Source: Cavia porcellus
Lineage: Eukaryota; Chordata; Mammalia; Rodentia; Caviidae
NCBI RefSeq assembly: GCF_034190915.1
Contig: NW_026947486.1
Location: forward strand, 17,448,001-17,512,000
Reading direction: 5' to 3'
Length of the DNA: 64,000 bases
Both the position numbers and the translations under genes were made by a program. Shown here one piece after another: positions 35,142 to 47,470 of this stretch. Each line of letters begins with the position of its first letter. The first letter of the stretch is position 1. Under the pieces are notes generated by a model. It had not been told where the DNA came from. It saw only the letters and a list, made by a program, of their open reading frames with translations, and ran no database searches.

Positions 35142-38100
35142 TTATGAGTATGGTCTCAAGCTGCACCCATTTATTTATAAATATCTCAATGTGATCATTC
35201 TTTATAGCTAAGTACTACTCCACTGTATAAAAATACCACAACTTTTTTTTCCATTCATCAGTTGATGGACACTTAGATTGTTTTCAAGACCTGGATATTA
35301 GAAATTGTGCTGCTATAAACATGGGTACACATATATCACTGTGGTATAATGCTTTCAGTTCTTCTAGGAATATGTCTAGAACTGGATTAGCTAGAACAAA
35401 TGGGACTTCCAATTCCAGCTTTTTGAGAAATTTCCAGACTGTCCTCCACAATGGTTGCACCAGTCTACATTCCCACAAAAAGTGCAGGAGAGTTCCTTTT
35501 CCCCCAGAGCCTCTCCAACATTGTTGTTGGTAGCTTTTTGATCCCGGCAATTCTTTCAGGAGTGAGATGGTATCTCAGTGTGGTTTTAATGTGCATTTCT
35601 CTAATGAGTAATGATGATGAACAGTTTTTCATGAATTTATTTGCCATTTGTATTTCTTCATCTGAGAATTGTGTATTCATCTCAGATGCCCATTTGTGGA
35701 ATGGATCTTAGAATATTGGGGTCTGATTTTTTTTTTTAATTCTTTATATGTTTTAGACAGAAGTCCTTTGTCTGAGGAACAGTTCACGAAGCTTTTTTCC
35801 TAGTTTGTGGGTTTTCTTTTCACTCTGATGGAGATTTTGTTGACCTACAGGAACTTTTTAATAAGAGGTGATCCCAGTTATTGATTCTGGGAATTATTTC
35901 CTGTGCGGTTTAATTCCTGTTCAGGATTACTCTACCTACCCCTACGTATTAAAGGTTTTTACCCAATTTGTCTTCCAATAGATTTAGTATTTCTGTTTTA
36001 ATATTCAAATATTTGATCCATTTAGATTTTAATTTAGTACATGGTGATAGGCATAGGCCTAGTTTTAGTTTTCGGCATATGGAGAACCAGATTTTCCAAC
36101 ACCATTTATTAAAAAGATTGTCGTTCTTCTAGTGAACCTGTTTGGCCTCAAAGATAAGGTGGTTGAATGTGTTTGTAGTTGTGGTTGTATCTTCTAATCT
36201 ATTCCATTGATCTTTGGCTCTATTTTGATTCCATTACCATGTTGATTTTACTACTGTTGCTTTGTAGTATAACTTCAAGTCAGGAATTATGATGCCTCCT
36301 GCTGTGCCTTTACTGATTAGAAATGTCTTTGTTATTTTAGGTCTTTTTTTGCTCCAGATGAATTTTAGGAGTGATTTCTCTAGATCTATGAGGTATGTTG
36401 ATGGTATTTTTAATGGGATTGCATTGAATCTGTATAACAGTTTTGGGAGAATGGCCATTTTTACAATGTTTATTCTTCCTATCCATGAGCAAGGGATGTT
36501 TTTCCATTTTTTGAGATTATCTTCAATTTCTTTATTCAGTGTATTATAATTTTCCTTACATAGGTCTTTTACTTCTTGCATGAGAGTAATTCCTAAATAT
36601 ATCATTTTTTGGCTTGCTGTCATGAAGGGTGTGGCTTCTATTATTTCTCTGTGAGTGATTATTTTGTTAGTGTATAGGAATGCTATTGCTTTTTGAGTAT
36701 TGATTTTGTATCCAGCTACATTACTGTATTAATTTGTTATCTCTAAGAGTCTTTCAATGGAGTTTTTGGGGTCTTCTCTGTAGAGTATCATGTCATCTGC
36801 AAACAATGATAATTTAACTTCTTCTTTTCCTATCTTTACCCCTTTTATTTCTCTCTCTTATCTAATTGCTCTGTCTCGTATTTCCAGTACTATGTTGAAT
36901 AGGAGTGGTGATAAAGGACATCCTTGTCTTGTGCCTGATTTTAAAGTAAAGTTCTTCAATTTTTGGCCATTTAGTTTGATACTGGCTGTTAGTTTGTCAT
37001 AGATAGCCTTTATTATATTGAGGTAAACACCAGTTATTCCAATTTTCTGTTAAGTTCTTATCATGAATGAATGTTAGACCCTATCAAAAGCTTTTTCTGC
37101 ATCTATAGAAATGATCATGTGATTCTTACTTTTGGCTTTATTGATATGGTGGATTACATTCATTGATTTACATATGTTGATACATCCCTGCATGCCCGAG
37201 ATGAATTCCACTTGGTCATGGTGTATAATCTTCTTGATGATTTGCTGCATCCTATTTGCCAATATTTTATGGAGGATTTTTGCATCTGTGTTAATTAGGC
37301 AGATTGGTTTATAGTTCTCTTTTTTTAGTTGAGTCTTTCTCAGGTTTTGGTACTGCAGTAATATTTGCTTCCAGGAATGACTTAGGAAGGATTGCTTCCC
37401 TTTCCATTGCATTGAAGTGTTTGAGGAGTTTCGGCATTAAGTCTTCTTTGTATTTCTTGTAGAATTCTGCAGTGAATCCATCTGGGCCTGGGCTCTTCTT
37501 TGGAGGTAAGGACTTAAGTACATTTTCAATTTCATTAATCGAAGCTGGGTTGTTCAGCAATTTTACATCTTCTTGACCTACTTTCTAGGAATCTCTATTT
37601 CTTCTGTGTTATCAAACCTTTGAGATGAGAGGTTTTTGAAACAGGTGCTGATGATCTTCTGTATTTCTATAGAGTCTGTAGTGATTTCATCTTTTTCATT
37701 TCTTATTGCACGTATTTGAGCTTTTCCTTCCTTTTTTAAATAAGGTTGGCTAGGGGATCATCAATTTTATTTATTCTTTCAAAGAACCAACTCTTTCATT
37801 TATTGATTCTTTGGATTGTTTTCTTAGTCTCTATTGCAATGATTTCTGCTCTGATTTTTATAATTTACTCCCTTCTTTTGGTTTTGGGATTGACTTGCTC
37901 TTCTTTTTCTAGATTCTTGAGGTGTAACATCAGGTTATTTATTTGTTTTTGCTTTGTTTTCTTGATATGGGAACTCGGTACAATAAATTTTCCTCTGAGG
38001 ACAGCTTTCTTTGCATCCCACAGATCCAGTAAGTTGTATTTGTATTTTTGTTTGCTTGTAGGTATTAATTTCTTCTTTAATTTCCCCTGTGACCCACTGA

Positions 38101-38900
38101 TTTCTCAAAAGTGAGGTATTCAGTTTCCATGTATTTGTGGTATTTTTGCAGTATCTCTTATCATTACTTTCTAATTTCAAAGCGCTATGATCTGATAACA
38201 TGCAAGGGATAATTTCCACACTTTTGCATTTATTTAAATATGTTCTGTGTCCTAAGATATGGTCTATTTTAGAGAATGACCCATGTACTGCTGAGAAGAA
38301 TGTGTATTCTGCTGTTGTAGGATGGAACACTCTGTATATGTCTAACAAGTCCATTTGTTCACAGGTGTGATTCAGTTCTGTTATTTATTTGCTGATTTTC
38401 TCTCTGGTTGATCTGTCCCTTGGTGTCACTGGTGTGTTAAGGTCTCCTGTTACAACTGTGTTACTGATAATTTGTTTTTTTTATTTCTGTTAATACTTGT
38501 TTTATATAACTGGGTGCTCTGGAATTTGGTGCATATATTTTTAAGGTAGATATCTCTTCCTCTTAAAGTTTTTCCCTAACCAATATGTAGTGACCTTCTT
38601 TATCTCTTCTGAGGATTATAAGTTTAAAGTTCACATTGTCGGCAAACAAAATGGCTATTCCCACTTTTTTGGGGTGTTCTTGTTGTGTGAAGTATTTTTT
38701 TTTCATCTTTTGACTTTTAGTCTGTGAATATCCTTTTGGGTTTGATGGTTTTCTTGTAGACAGCATATGGTTGGATTTTGTTTCGTGATCCATTCTGCCA
38801 GTCTGTTTCTTTTAATTGGTGTATTGAGACCATTTACATTAATGGTTATAACTGTTATATGTTGGTTTGTTGTTGACATATAATCTTTCTGCTGTTGCAT
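35142..38900 (-). pseudogene. L1-F ORF2, broken
   Basis: The ORF2 Met (MQQQKDYMSTTNQHITVITIN) is at 38900 and the stop complement TTA at 35142-35144, a span of 3,759 nt, near the usual ORF2 length. Endonuclease motifs include LQENHQTQKD and CMLSDHSALKLESNDK (about 38180-38220). RT motifs are [17 protein letters not shown] (37309-37560 segment), [11 protein letters not shown], and an FADD codon block at 36792-36803. The zinc-knuckle region at about 35465-35530 is degraded. Multiple frameshifts inactivate it. Confidence 0.88.
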
Positions 38901-39935
38901 CTTCATCTTTCTGTTCTGTTTGTCTGCTTTGCTTAGTGGTTTTTTCCTAAGTGTATCTAAACTATCTTTCAATATTTTTTGCAGTGTTGGCTTGGTGATC
39001 ATGAAGTTCTTCAACTGTTCTTTGTCATGGAAGTATCTTATTTCCCCATCCATTCTGAAGGACAGTTTTTCAGGGTACATCAGTCTAGGTTGGAAATCAT
39101 TTTGCTTTAGTAACTGGAATACTTCACTCTATGCTCTTCTTGACTTTATTGTTTTGTGCTGAGAAGTCTGTTGTGATTCTGATAGGTTTTCCTTTATAAG
39201 TGATCTGTCTTTTCTCTCTGACAGCTTTAAATATTCTATTCTTATGTTGGATTTCTGGGATGTTGATTATTATATGTCTGGGTTTGGTTTTATTTTGGTT
39301 ATGACTATTTGGAGTTCTATATGCTTCACTGATCCTGATGTCAATTTCTGATCTCATGTTTGGGAAGTTTTCAGCTATTACTTCTGTAAATATCCTATTG
39401 ACATCCTTTATGTTATTCCCTTCTTTTTCATTAATCCCTATCAATCTTATGTTGTTTTTCTTTGCATCATCTTGCAATTGTTGAAATGTTATTTCCTTAT
39501 TCCTTGTTATTTTTAAAAGATCTTTCCTTTCCTGTTCACTAGCTGCAATCTTGTCTTCGAGGTCTGAGATTCTATCTTCCCTTTCATTGAGGTAGTTTTT
39601 ACAGCTTTCAGTGGAATTTTTGATTTCCTGTGTATCTCTTTGCATCTACTTTATGTATTCTGCTTTTTTCTTATATTGCTCATCCAGGGATTCTGTCTTT
39701 TCTTTAAATTCCTCCAATTTTTAACTGTGTCTTCTTTAGATATGTTCAGCATCTCCTTCATTTCTTTTATCATTTCTTCTTTTACCTGGGAGATTATTTC
39801 TAGTTTGAATTCCTTTAAAGCTTCCCACAGTTGCTTCTTTATTTCAGTTTCTATTATGTCCAATATTTCAGGTGTATGTCATATGTTTTCTTCTATGTAT
39901 ACAGCTCCTAACATTTCTTGGGATGGGCTGGAGTC
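38901..39935 (-). pseudogene. L1-F ORF1, without its stop codon
   Basis: ORF1 runs leftwards. The N-terminal and coiled-coil part (about 39863-39651, TEIKKQLWEALKEFKLEI) is separated by a frameshift from 39645-39124, which holds REDRISDLEDKIAASEQE, NNIRLIGINEKEGN and HIIINIPEIQHKNR. The C-terminal segment (39080 leftwards, MYPEKLSFRMDGEIRYFHDK) has no stop: a 4-bp loss relative to L1-C and L1-D removes the TAA, and the frame continues into the ORF2 Met at 38900. The Met used by L1-C is absent (ATT ACA at that site). Confidence 0.85.
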
Positions 39936-39949
39936 TTGAGATTGTAATT

Positions 39950-40455
39950 TGGTCTTTCATTTTGTCATTTTCCTATGTTTCTGTGTTTCAAGTGTTTCAA
40001 GTATTATTCCAAGGCTTCACCAGGGTCTGTTGGAAATTCTCTTCTTTGCCCTCAGCTCCTGGACTGTGGCCACCCAGTTCCCTAGATTGAGAGAGTCACT
40101 GGGGTTGGAGCATGCTGGCTAAAGCCCAGCCTCTGGAACCAATGGTGCCTGCTTGCTTAGAATTCCTGAGTCCGCCCAGCATGTCCGGGAGCAGGGAGGC
40201 CTTTGGAGGCCCCCTCAGGACCCACTGCTCTGGTCCAGTGCACCCAGAAGCTGTGAAGTTCCCTGTCTGGTGTGGAGCGAGGGTCCCAAACTAGCTGGAC
40301 TCGGGGGAAAGTACGGCAGGCAGTTACTTCAGGTCACCTAGCCTCTGGAACCAATGGCACCATCTTGCTTGCTTAGAATTCCAGAGTCTGCCAAGCATGG
40401 CTGGGAGCGGGGAGGCCTTTGCAAGCCTGCTCAGGACCTGCAGCACTCATCCAGT
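39950..40455 (-). promoter_or_regulatory. L1-F 5' UTR, ~212-bp monomers
   Basis: One full and one partial unit are visible. On the plus strand AGCCTCTGGAACCAATGG occurs at 40128 and 40340 (period 212 bp), each followed by CTTGCTTAGAATTCC and GGGAG(C/A)(G/A)GGGAGGCCTTTG. The outer unit stops near 40455, the apparent 5' end. The monomer resembles none of the other three types. Confidence 0.78.
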
Positions 40456-41475
40456 GTCTATGTAGGCTCTTTTGAAAGGAGTTGACTTGTGGCTTCACCA
40501 CATGAACCTGCACCTGCTCCCTTGCCTCACATTAGTCACTCCATTCTCTTTGGCCAATGTGGAAGCTAAACTTCTTGTTACCATTTCCTGTACTTGGACC
40601 TTGAATTCATCAATGTTAAAAGCCCCAGCCCAGCTCTGGGTCACAGATATATGCTTGTTGTAGTATTCAATCTTGACTACATCTTTTTTATTTTGCTTCT
40701 TATTTTTTATGCATCACTCCTATATGTTTGAATTAAAGAAAAATTTCAAAATAGAGAGTCACTGAGGGATGTTAATTGGAAGTCTACCTGACTTTGATTC
40801 TTCTTATCATTTATTCTGTATTTGCAAACTTTGTGGTTATGTGGTATTGTCTAAATTCAGTTTATATGTCGGTATCAGAGCTTTAAGATGGGTTAACAAA
40901 TATTAAGATTTACAACAATAGTAGGAAGAGATAGCTCTGTCTCTCACTGAGGCATGATACAAAAAAATGAAGACAGCAAGAAGACAAGGAAAATGTAATA
41001 TAAAAATTTCACTTTTCAAGAAAATCTGAAGTTTTAGGACACAAAGGTTTGAAGGTTTTTTTTTTTTTTTCTTCCAGAAAAAACTTCCTAAGAGCCTTAA
41101 AGGCAATAACCCTATGAATTAGGTTCTGGGCCTGTACCTTTCACCTGTAACTTGCTTGGCCTGTTCCTAAGCCAATAAAAGGAAGCACAGAATATCTCAG
41201 TTTCAAACACACATGAATGGTTACATTTCATCATGTACACCAAATGGGCAAATACACCATTCTGATAGATGCAAGAATATACATCTCAGATAACCCATTT
41301 TAGAGATATCTCTAAAACCCTACAAATGTACCCAGCTGGTGGTTACAAGATGCCTCTGTTCCTTGGAGGGATGCACTCTATCTCTTTGTGTACTGTTACA
41401 ATTTTGTCTAATTTTCTTTATTGCACTTTCTGATGTGTCCTGAAGATTGTTTTTCTATAATAGAAGTCAACAACA
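40456..41475. other. No gene; unassigned, possibly old repeat
   Basis: No coding signal. A slightly GC-richer part at about 40480-40660, followed by an A-rich end at about 40735, and a part at about 41115-41190 with CCAATAAAAGGAAGCACAG could be LTR-like remnants, but I cannot assign them. Confidence 0.4.
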
Positions 41476-41603
41476 GCCAGGCATGGTGGCACATATCTGT
41501 AACCCCAGTACTTGAGTGGCTGAGGAAGAATGGTCTCCATGAGTTCAAGGCCAGCCTGCACTATATAGAAAGACTCTGTCTCAAAAACCAAACAAACAAA
41601 TCT
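41476..41603 (+). mobile_element. B1-type SINE without internal duplication
   Basis: GCCAGGCATGGTGGCACATA, CTGTAACCCCAGTACTTGAG and GAGTTCAAGGCCAGCCTGCA are followed directly by AGACTCTGTCTC and an A-rich tail with CAAACAAACAAA. Only one copy of the GTTCAAGGCCAGCCTG segment is present, unlike the B1s at 30213 and 50607. Confidence 0.88.
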
Positions 41604-42222
41604 TTGAATCTACAATTTGCCCCATGGGTGGAATGAGTCTAGATTCCCCATTTACACTTTTAGGATTTCCATGGGTCCTGTCCAGTGATAACACTAAAAC
41701 TCATAGTCTATTAAAAGGTTCAGGATACCATCAACTTTTTAGGCAGTCGTCATATGTCCTCAGATACCAGAGCACATACAATGATTTAGTTATATTGAAT
41801 TTGAGGTTGTCTTTCCAGTTCCAAAACTTGTGAGACTTTTGATATCATAGATGATGGGGAAAAGTAAGGCCATTGGGTTTCGACATTTGCTTTTTCTTCT
41901 CATCTCATATTTCTTTTCCATTATGCTCCATTGGATCCTACCAGAATCTCCTTTTAAAAATACTGTATTATATGAATTGAAAAAATCTGAAATTCTTCAC
42001 TTAAACCTTTGTCAATGTCTCTGTGCCTTTTCTTCATATATCAAATGTGGACGAATATATGGGCCATTATTCTTCCCCAAGGCCTGTACCTATCTCTGAA
42101 ATGGTCAAAGCCTGCAAGTTCTCTGGAAAGATTTTGGAGTAAAACTAAAATTACAAAATATTTGATTTACTTTCCATATAGATTGTCTTTAACAACTAAG
42201 GAAAATCTGGTTTCATATAGCA
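41604..42222. other. No recognised feature
   Basis: This sequence has no plausible gene and no repeat I can name. Short open frames here lack family similarity. Confidence 0.45.
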
Positions 42223-42237
42223 TACTTTGAGCATTTT

Positions 42238-42341
42238 TTTTTTGTCTTTTTGCTTTTTATCGGTACCAGGGATCGAACTCATGACTGCCTGCTTACAAGG
42301 CAGGCGCTTATGCCACTGAGCTAAATCCCCAGCCCCTTCTT

Positions 42342-42381
<40 letters not shown>

Positions 42382-42475
42382 TCTTTTTTGTTTTTACTGG
42401 TACCAGGGATCGAACTCACGACTGCCTGCTTCAATAAGGCAGGCACTTATGCCGCTGAGCTAAATCCCCAGCCCC
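42238..42475 (-). mobile_element. Two ID SINEs in tandem inside one TSD
   Basis: Two tRNA-like ID bodies lie on the minus strand: 42238-42336, and 42381-42475, separated by TTCTTGG and a 37-T run (42344-42380). Each has the complement of B box (GGATCGAACTCA) and A box (ACTGAGCTAAATCCCCAGCCCC or GCTGAGCTAAATCCCCAGCCCC). The pair is bracketed by TACTTTGAGCATTTT at 42223-42237 and 42476-42490, an exact 15-bp TSD. Confidence 0.92.
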
Positions 42476-42490
42476 TACTTTGAGCATTTT

Positions 42491-43329
42491 AAAGCATTTC
42501 ATCTTAAGAGATAACTCAGCTATAAAGATTATCTGTAGTCTCAGCAGTGTGCCTGATTACTGCTTTAGCAAATTCCTCAAGAATCTTCTTTGTTTTCTTA
42601 GCTCCTGTTTTAGGGATGTTCTAGAATTTAATCCTAATTCTCTGAGCATTCACAAAATGAAATGTTTTATTAATTGGAATTTAGTGATGATCTATCACCT
42701 TTCTTCACTCAATATTTGCTTCCTATTTCCTTTTATATTTCTGCTTAAATGTATATTTGCCATCTTAAACTAGGTATTGCTTAAGAATAAGTTATACTTA
42801 CTCTACATACAGTGATAATACCTTGACTAGAATAGATAAAGGCAGAGGGAAAATTAAACAAGCCTGAAAGCTGAGATTGGAAATGAGATAAAGATATGTT
42901 GTTCACCAAGGCAAAATAGTTAAGCAAGCACCATTTGCTCATTTTGTCTCCTCAATATAAAGGACCTTGAATTAGTTACTAGTACTCTTACAATCTCCAT
43001 GGCACTGGACACAATGTAAATGTTCAGTAAAGATGATGTTTAGCTTCTCTTTATAGTCTATATTCTATAGAATTCGTTTCAAGGTTAAATGTAATCCTAA
43101 CTAATCTTACAAAATCAAATAGGTCTATATTATTTATTGTGATTAGCCAAGAGATAAAAATTGTACTAATAGTAGATACTTTGAGAAAAATACTACTTGG
43201 AGTTATTCAAGAGACTAAAACAAATGTTTTACAAGTTTTCCAAATAGTTACATATTTATAATGAGATATATTAAACTATTTGTTTGGTTAAACCTCTGTA
43301 TTATTATATACATATCATCCTTCTGCAAA
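42491..43329. other. No recognised feature
   Basis: AT-rich sequence with no coding signal or named repeat. It separates the ID pair from the dimeric SINE. Confidence 0.45.
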
Positions 43330-43555
43330 TAAAATGTTATGAGACAGGTGTGGGGAAATACTTCTGTATTTCAAGCCCTCTGGGAGACTGAATCAGGGAG
43401 ACCAGTAGTTACAGCCCAGTCTGGCAACTTAGTGACTTACTGAGGGTCCTGTCTCAAAATTAAGAAAAAAAAGGACTGCCGATATAGCCCAGTGCAGGTG
43501 CTCTAGGTTCAATCACCAGTATGACAAAAAATAAATGAAAAGAAAGAAATATAAA
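43330..43555 (+). mobile_element. Dimeric B1-ID-type SINE, diverged
   Basis: The left half is B1-like (GACAGGTGTGGGGAAATACTT, TCTGGGAGACTGAATCAGGGA, GGTCCTGTCTCAAAATTAAG). The right half is ID-like (GGACTGCCGATATAGCCCAGT, GGTTCAATCACCAGTATGAC). B1-ID dimers are known from several non-murid rodents. This copy is old. Confidence 0.65.
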
Positions 43556-44229
43556 CTGTAATAAGTGTTCTTTATCTAAAGCAGGTGCACTGTTACCTGA
43601 CATTAACGAAATCAAAAAGAACACAATTATGTTACTGAAATCTGTTTGGCTTCTTGTCTTTAAAGCAGTGATCATTGCCAGATTACAACACAACTGTAGA
43701 GAGGAAAATAATCTAAACACTCCCCTTGTCATATTTCCCCATGTTTTCAGAATTAAGTTATTTTAGAAAGGAAAGGAATGTATTTATATTTTGAGAGTAA
43801 CACCTTTTCCAGAGAAGGTCTTAGTCATAGTAGAGTAAAAACAAACACCAAAAACAAAGGAAGAAAACAGGTTAGACTTAAAATCAAAAGTTAATATTAG
43901 TCCAAAGGTAATGGGCAAACATAGGCTTGCAAAGAAATTTTCAACACAACATAGAATGAAAACAGACATTACACCTTGCATCACACACTCGTGTTGCTCT
44001 GTTGCTACTTGCCACAAACCAGAGATGAATTTGAGAAATAACTAATTCTCTTTCCTAACCAAAACCAAAACCAGGGATGGAGGTAGAGTGGAAGTCTACA
44101 ACAGGCTGAGTGAATAGTTTTTCTTTAATGAATACATAGGAAGGGTAGAAGAGGAGGTAGCAGATGAGGAAGAGCAGAAATAGTAATGAAATGTTTTAAT
44201 TTGATAACTCCTTTCTGAACCACCTTCAT
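43556..44229. other. No recognised feature
   Basis: No coding signal and no repeat assignment; frames here are short and lack motifs. Confidence 0.45.
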
Positions 44230-44840
44230 AGTCACATCTTTCTCCCCCAAAACTACTCCCAACACTTGGCAACCACTGATTTGTTGTTCATCATTCATAA
44301 TTTTCTCTTGGAATAACATATGAATGAAATCATAATGTATGTAACCTTTGGGTCTGGCTTACTTCACTCTGCGCAGTTCTTCAAGATTCATTCAATCTGT
44401 TGCCTGTATAAGTTGTTTGATTCATTCTATTGATGGATAGTATTCCAGTGTGTATATAGTTGTACCATTATTCATTTAACTAGGAATATCTTTGAAAGAC
44501 ATCTGGGTTGTTGTCAGTGTATATTTACTACAAATAAAGCTACTATTATATTAGTATGTTACTATACAACACTTTAAGTTAACATACTCTTTCATTTTCT
44601 TTATAAGTGTCCAAGAGTGCAATTACTAAGTTGTATGGTAAATACATGTTTATTTTATAAGAAAGTGTGAGAACAGCAGTACCATTTTACATCCCTAATA
44701 GCAATGTATAGAAGGTGCAGTTGCCCCATATCTTCACCAGCATTTGATATTTACTAGATTTTATTTTAGTCATTCTAATAGATATATAGTGATACCGTAT
44801 TATAATTTTAATCTGTCAGATACTGTTTATATATCTATTC
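44230..44840 (-). mobile_element. Old L1 3' end, minus strand
   Basis: The plus strand reads CCCAACACTTGGCAACCACTG, then GGATAGTATTCCAGTGTGTAT, TGGGTTGTTGTCAGTGT and GCAGTTGCCCCATATCTTCACC, the complement of the L1 ORF2 C-terminus and 3' UTR of an ancient L1M-type family. Confidence 0.6.
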
Positions 44841-44924
44841 ATAAAGTCATGTAATTTTTTTCTTCCTTTGTTAGTATAGTGGATAACTATATTGATGGAT
44901 TTTGAAGGGAAAGGAAATGTTTTA

Positions 44925-45310
44925 AAAAGACTTTATTTTTTAAAGCAAATTTACATTCACAACAAAACTGAGCAGAAATGCAGACAGTTCTTGTATATTC
45001 CCCTGCCTGAATACAGCCTCTAGCTCTACTAACACCCCCCCCCAAGTTACAAAAGATGAATATGCATTGAAGTATCATTATTACTTCAAATCCATAGTTA
45101 AATTAGGGTTCATTCTACATTCGATGGACATTGATAAATATATTGTGACATATAGCGACTGTTACAGTGTCATAGAGAGTTCTAGGGCCCTAAATACTCT
45201 CTATGCTGTGCCTGTTTATCTCATCTTCATCTCAGATCTCAGATCATTTAACATCTAATTTTGTCTTTTCCTGAATGCCACATAGTTGGTCATGCAGTAT
45301 GTAGCAGGCA
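44925..45310 (-). mobile_element. Old L1M-type 3' UTR, minus strand
   Basis: Sequence such as TTTACATTCACAACAAAACTG, TTAAATTAGGGTTCATTCTAC and TTCTAGGGCCCTAAATACTCT is the complement of an L1M-type 3' UTR like the one split by L1-D. It is a separate insertion from the fragment to its left because the element order does not run on. Confidence 0.6.
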
Positions 45311-46010
45311 ACTTATTAAAGAAGATAGACATCTGGCAGTGAGTCATATAAAAAGATGCTTAATATCTATGTCATTAGAAACTGCAAATTAAAATAACAA
45401 TGAGATGCCACTTCACACCTACTAGCATTATGGAAATATAAAACTCTGAGAACACCAAGTACTGACAAGAATGTGGAGCAGTGTCTCTCATTCACTGCTG
45501 GTGGGAATGCAAAGTGGGATAGCCATCTTGGCACTTTCTTACAAAAATAAATATACTCCTACCATACATTCCTGCAATCACGCTCTTAGATTTTTACCTG
45601 AGTTAAAATAGTGTATCTACACAGAAATATGCACACAGATGATTATAAGCTGCTTATTTGTAACTGTCAAAATCTGCAAGTAACTCAGATGTTTTTTAGC
45701 AGGTGAGTGCATAAACGATATTACAATGTAGTTTTATTTAACACTAGAGACATGAACTATCAAGTCATCAATAACATGAAGAAAATGTAAATGTATAATA
45801 CTACATAAAATGCTAATTTGAAAAAGCAACATCTCATATGATTCCAAGTATAGAACTTTCTAAAAGTGACAAAACTATGAAGACAGTGTTTGCCATGGGA
45901 CTGGAGAAAAAGCAGAAGGAAAAAGTATATGAAACACAAAGTAATATTTAATTCATTGTAACTAGTATGTATGCAAAATCATATGAACACTTTAGAATAC
46001 AGTCTGGAAT
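45311..46010 (+). mobile_element. Old L1 ORF2/3' end, plus strand
   Basis: GAAACTGCAAATTAAAATAAC, CTTCACACCTACTAGCATTA, GAATGTGGAGCAGTGTCTCTC and CACTGCTGGTGGGAATGCAAA are degraded ORF2 C-terminal sequence. No frame is open. Confidence 0.65.
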
Positions 46011-46289
46011 TTCTCAATATTTATTTTCATTAGTACATATTGGTAGTATGTAATCATTATATTCACCATGGGGAACTGATACATGTACAGGACATATCTT
46101 AATTCTCTTTACAACTCTTCCCCTCCTCTCCATATCCACTTCCCTTACTTCTTGATCTTCTTCTCATTTGCAAAAATTTTGTAAAACTGAATAATATCTT
46201 ATCATATAAACCAATGATCACACATTGCTAGTTATTAGTCAAAATAAGTTGAAGCTTAGGTCAACACAAAAATTTATATACAAATGATT

Positions 46290-47470
46290 GTCAATTAGTC
46301 TTAGTCTCCAAAATCAAAAGCAACCAAGATGCCATTCAATAGATGAATGCAGAAACAAACTTTCATGCATCTTTCCAAGAGAACAGTTTTCAAAGATACA
46401 AACCAATAAGCTATTATACCACTACAGATGTAGAGATGCCTCAAATGCACATTGCTAAATAAAAGAAGCTAGTCTGAAAAGGCTGTATACTGTGTGATTC
46501 CAACTATATGTTATTATGAAAAGGACAAAAGTATAGATACAGTAAAAGCATCAGTGGTTTCCAGGGGAAGGGAATGGGTAGGTTGAGCATAGGGGATATT
46601 TATTTCACTGTAACTATTATGTATGATATGACAGTGTTGGCTGACACCAGATGTCAAAATCTATGCAACTATACAGCATGAGTGAACCTTAATGTAAACT
46701 ATGAATAGTAGTTGATAGTAATGTATCAATATTGGTTCATAAGTTGTAAAAAATATGCCACATATTTGCAAGATGTTAATAATAGCAAAAACTTTGAAGG
46801 GACAACGAAGGAGTGGCAGGGAAGGGGATATATGAAAAGCCCCATTACTTCCTTCTCAATATTTCTGTAACTATTGTCACTTCTAAACATGCCTATTAGT
46901 TTTTAAAATATGCCTACTATATAACCCAGTATAACTCACTCCTAAGTATTTAGAGAGATCAAAATTTGTGTTCCTACAAAAAAATGTGTGTATACATGCT
47001 TATAGCAGTTATTTCACCATATCTTTAAAATAGAAACTAGCTTTAAACTTTAAACTAGAAAACTAGAAAATTTATTATCTTAAATGAATGAACAAGCTAT
47101 ATTGTGCCCATGAATTGGACTCACTTAGCAGTGAAAATGAGCTAACTAAGGATACATGCAATAGCATGGGCAAATTACAGATGCATTTTTCCGAATACAG
47201 GAAGCAAGACTCAAATAGTTAGGTATACAATAATTTCCTACCTAACATATTTTGGAAAAGACAAAATCATAGAGGAGAAAAGCAGATAGAGGGTAACCAA
47301 TGCTGCTATTATACATGCCTCAATGTAGTACATAAATACAATTTTAGTGAGTTAGATGAGGGAAGAAAGGGAGAGGGATGGGGAAGGAGATTATAAAATG
47401 GAAGCAAACTGTATTATGTACATGTGCCCACTCCTCAAGATAATTGTAAAATGCATGTACTACAGACATG
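46290..47470 (+). mobile_element. Old L1 3'-end fragments, plus strand
   Basis: Two successive degraded L1 3' portions are present, 46290-46910 (with ATCAGTGGTTTCCAGGGGAAG and GAACCTTAATGTAAACTATG) and about 46930-47470. They include 3' UTR sequence of L1M type. Boundaries are approximate. Confidence 0.5.

Larger units (their letters stand above)
34606..40455 (-). mobile_element. L1-F: LINE-1 with ~212-bp promoter monomers
   Basis: This minus-strand L1 has, from right to left, a monomeric 5' UTR (40455 to about 39950), ORF1, ORF2 (38900 to 35142) and a partial 3' UTR (35141 to 34606). The 3' UTR lacks its terminal ~0.7 kb and tail and joins the half-L1 copy at about 34605, so a deletion or recombination joined the two. 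ORF1 and ORF2 are fused in one frame. Confidence 0.87.
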
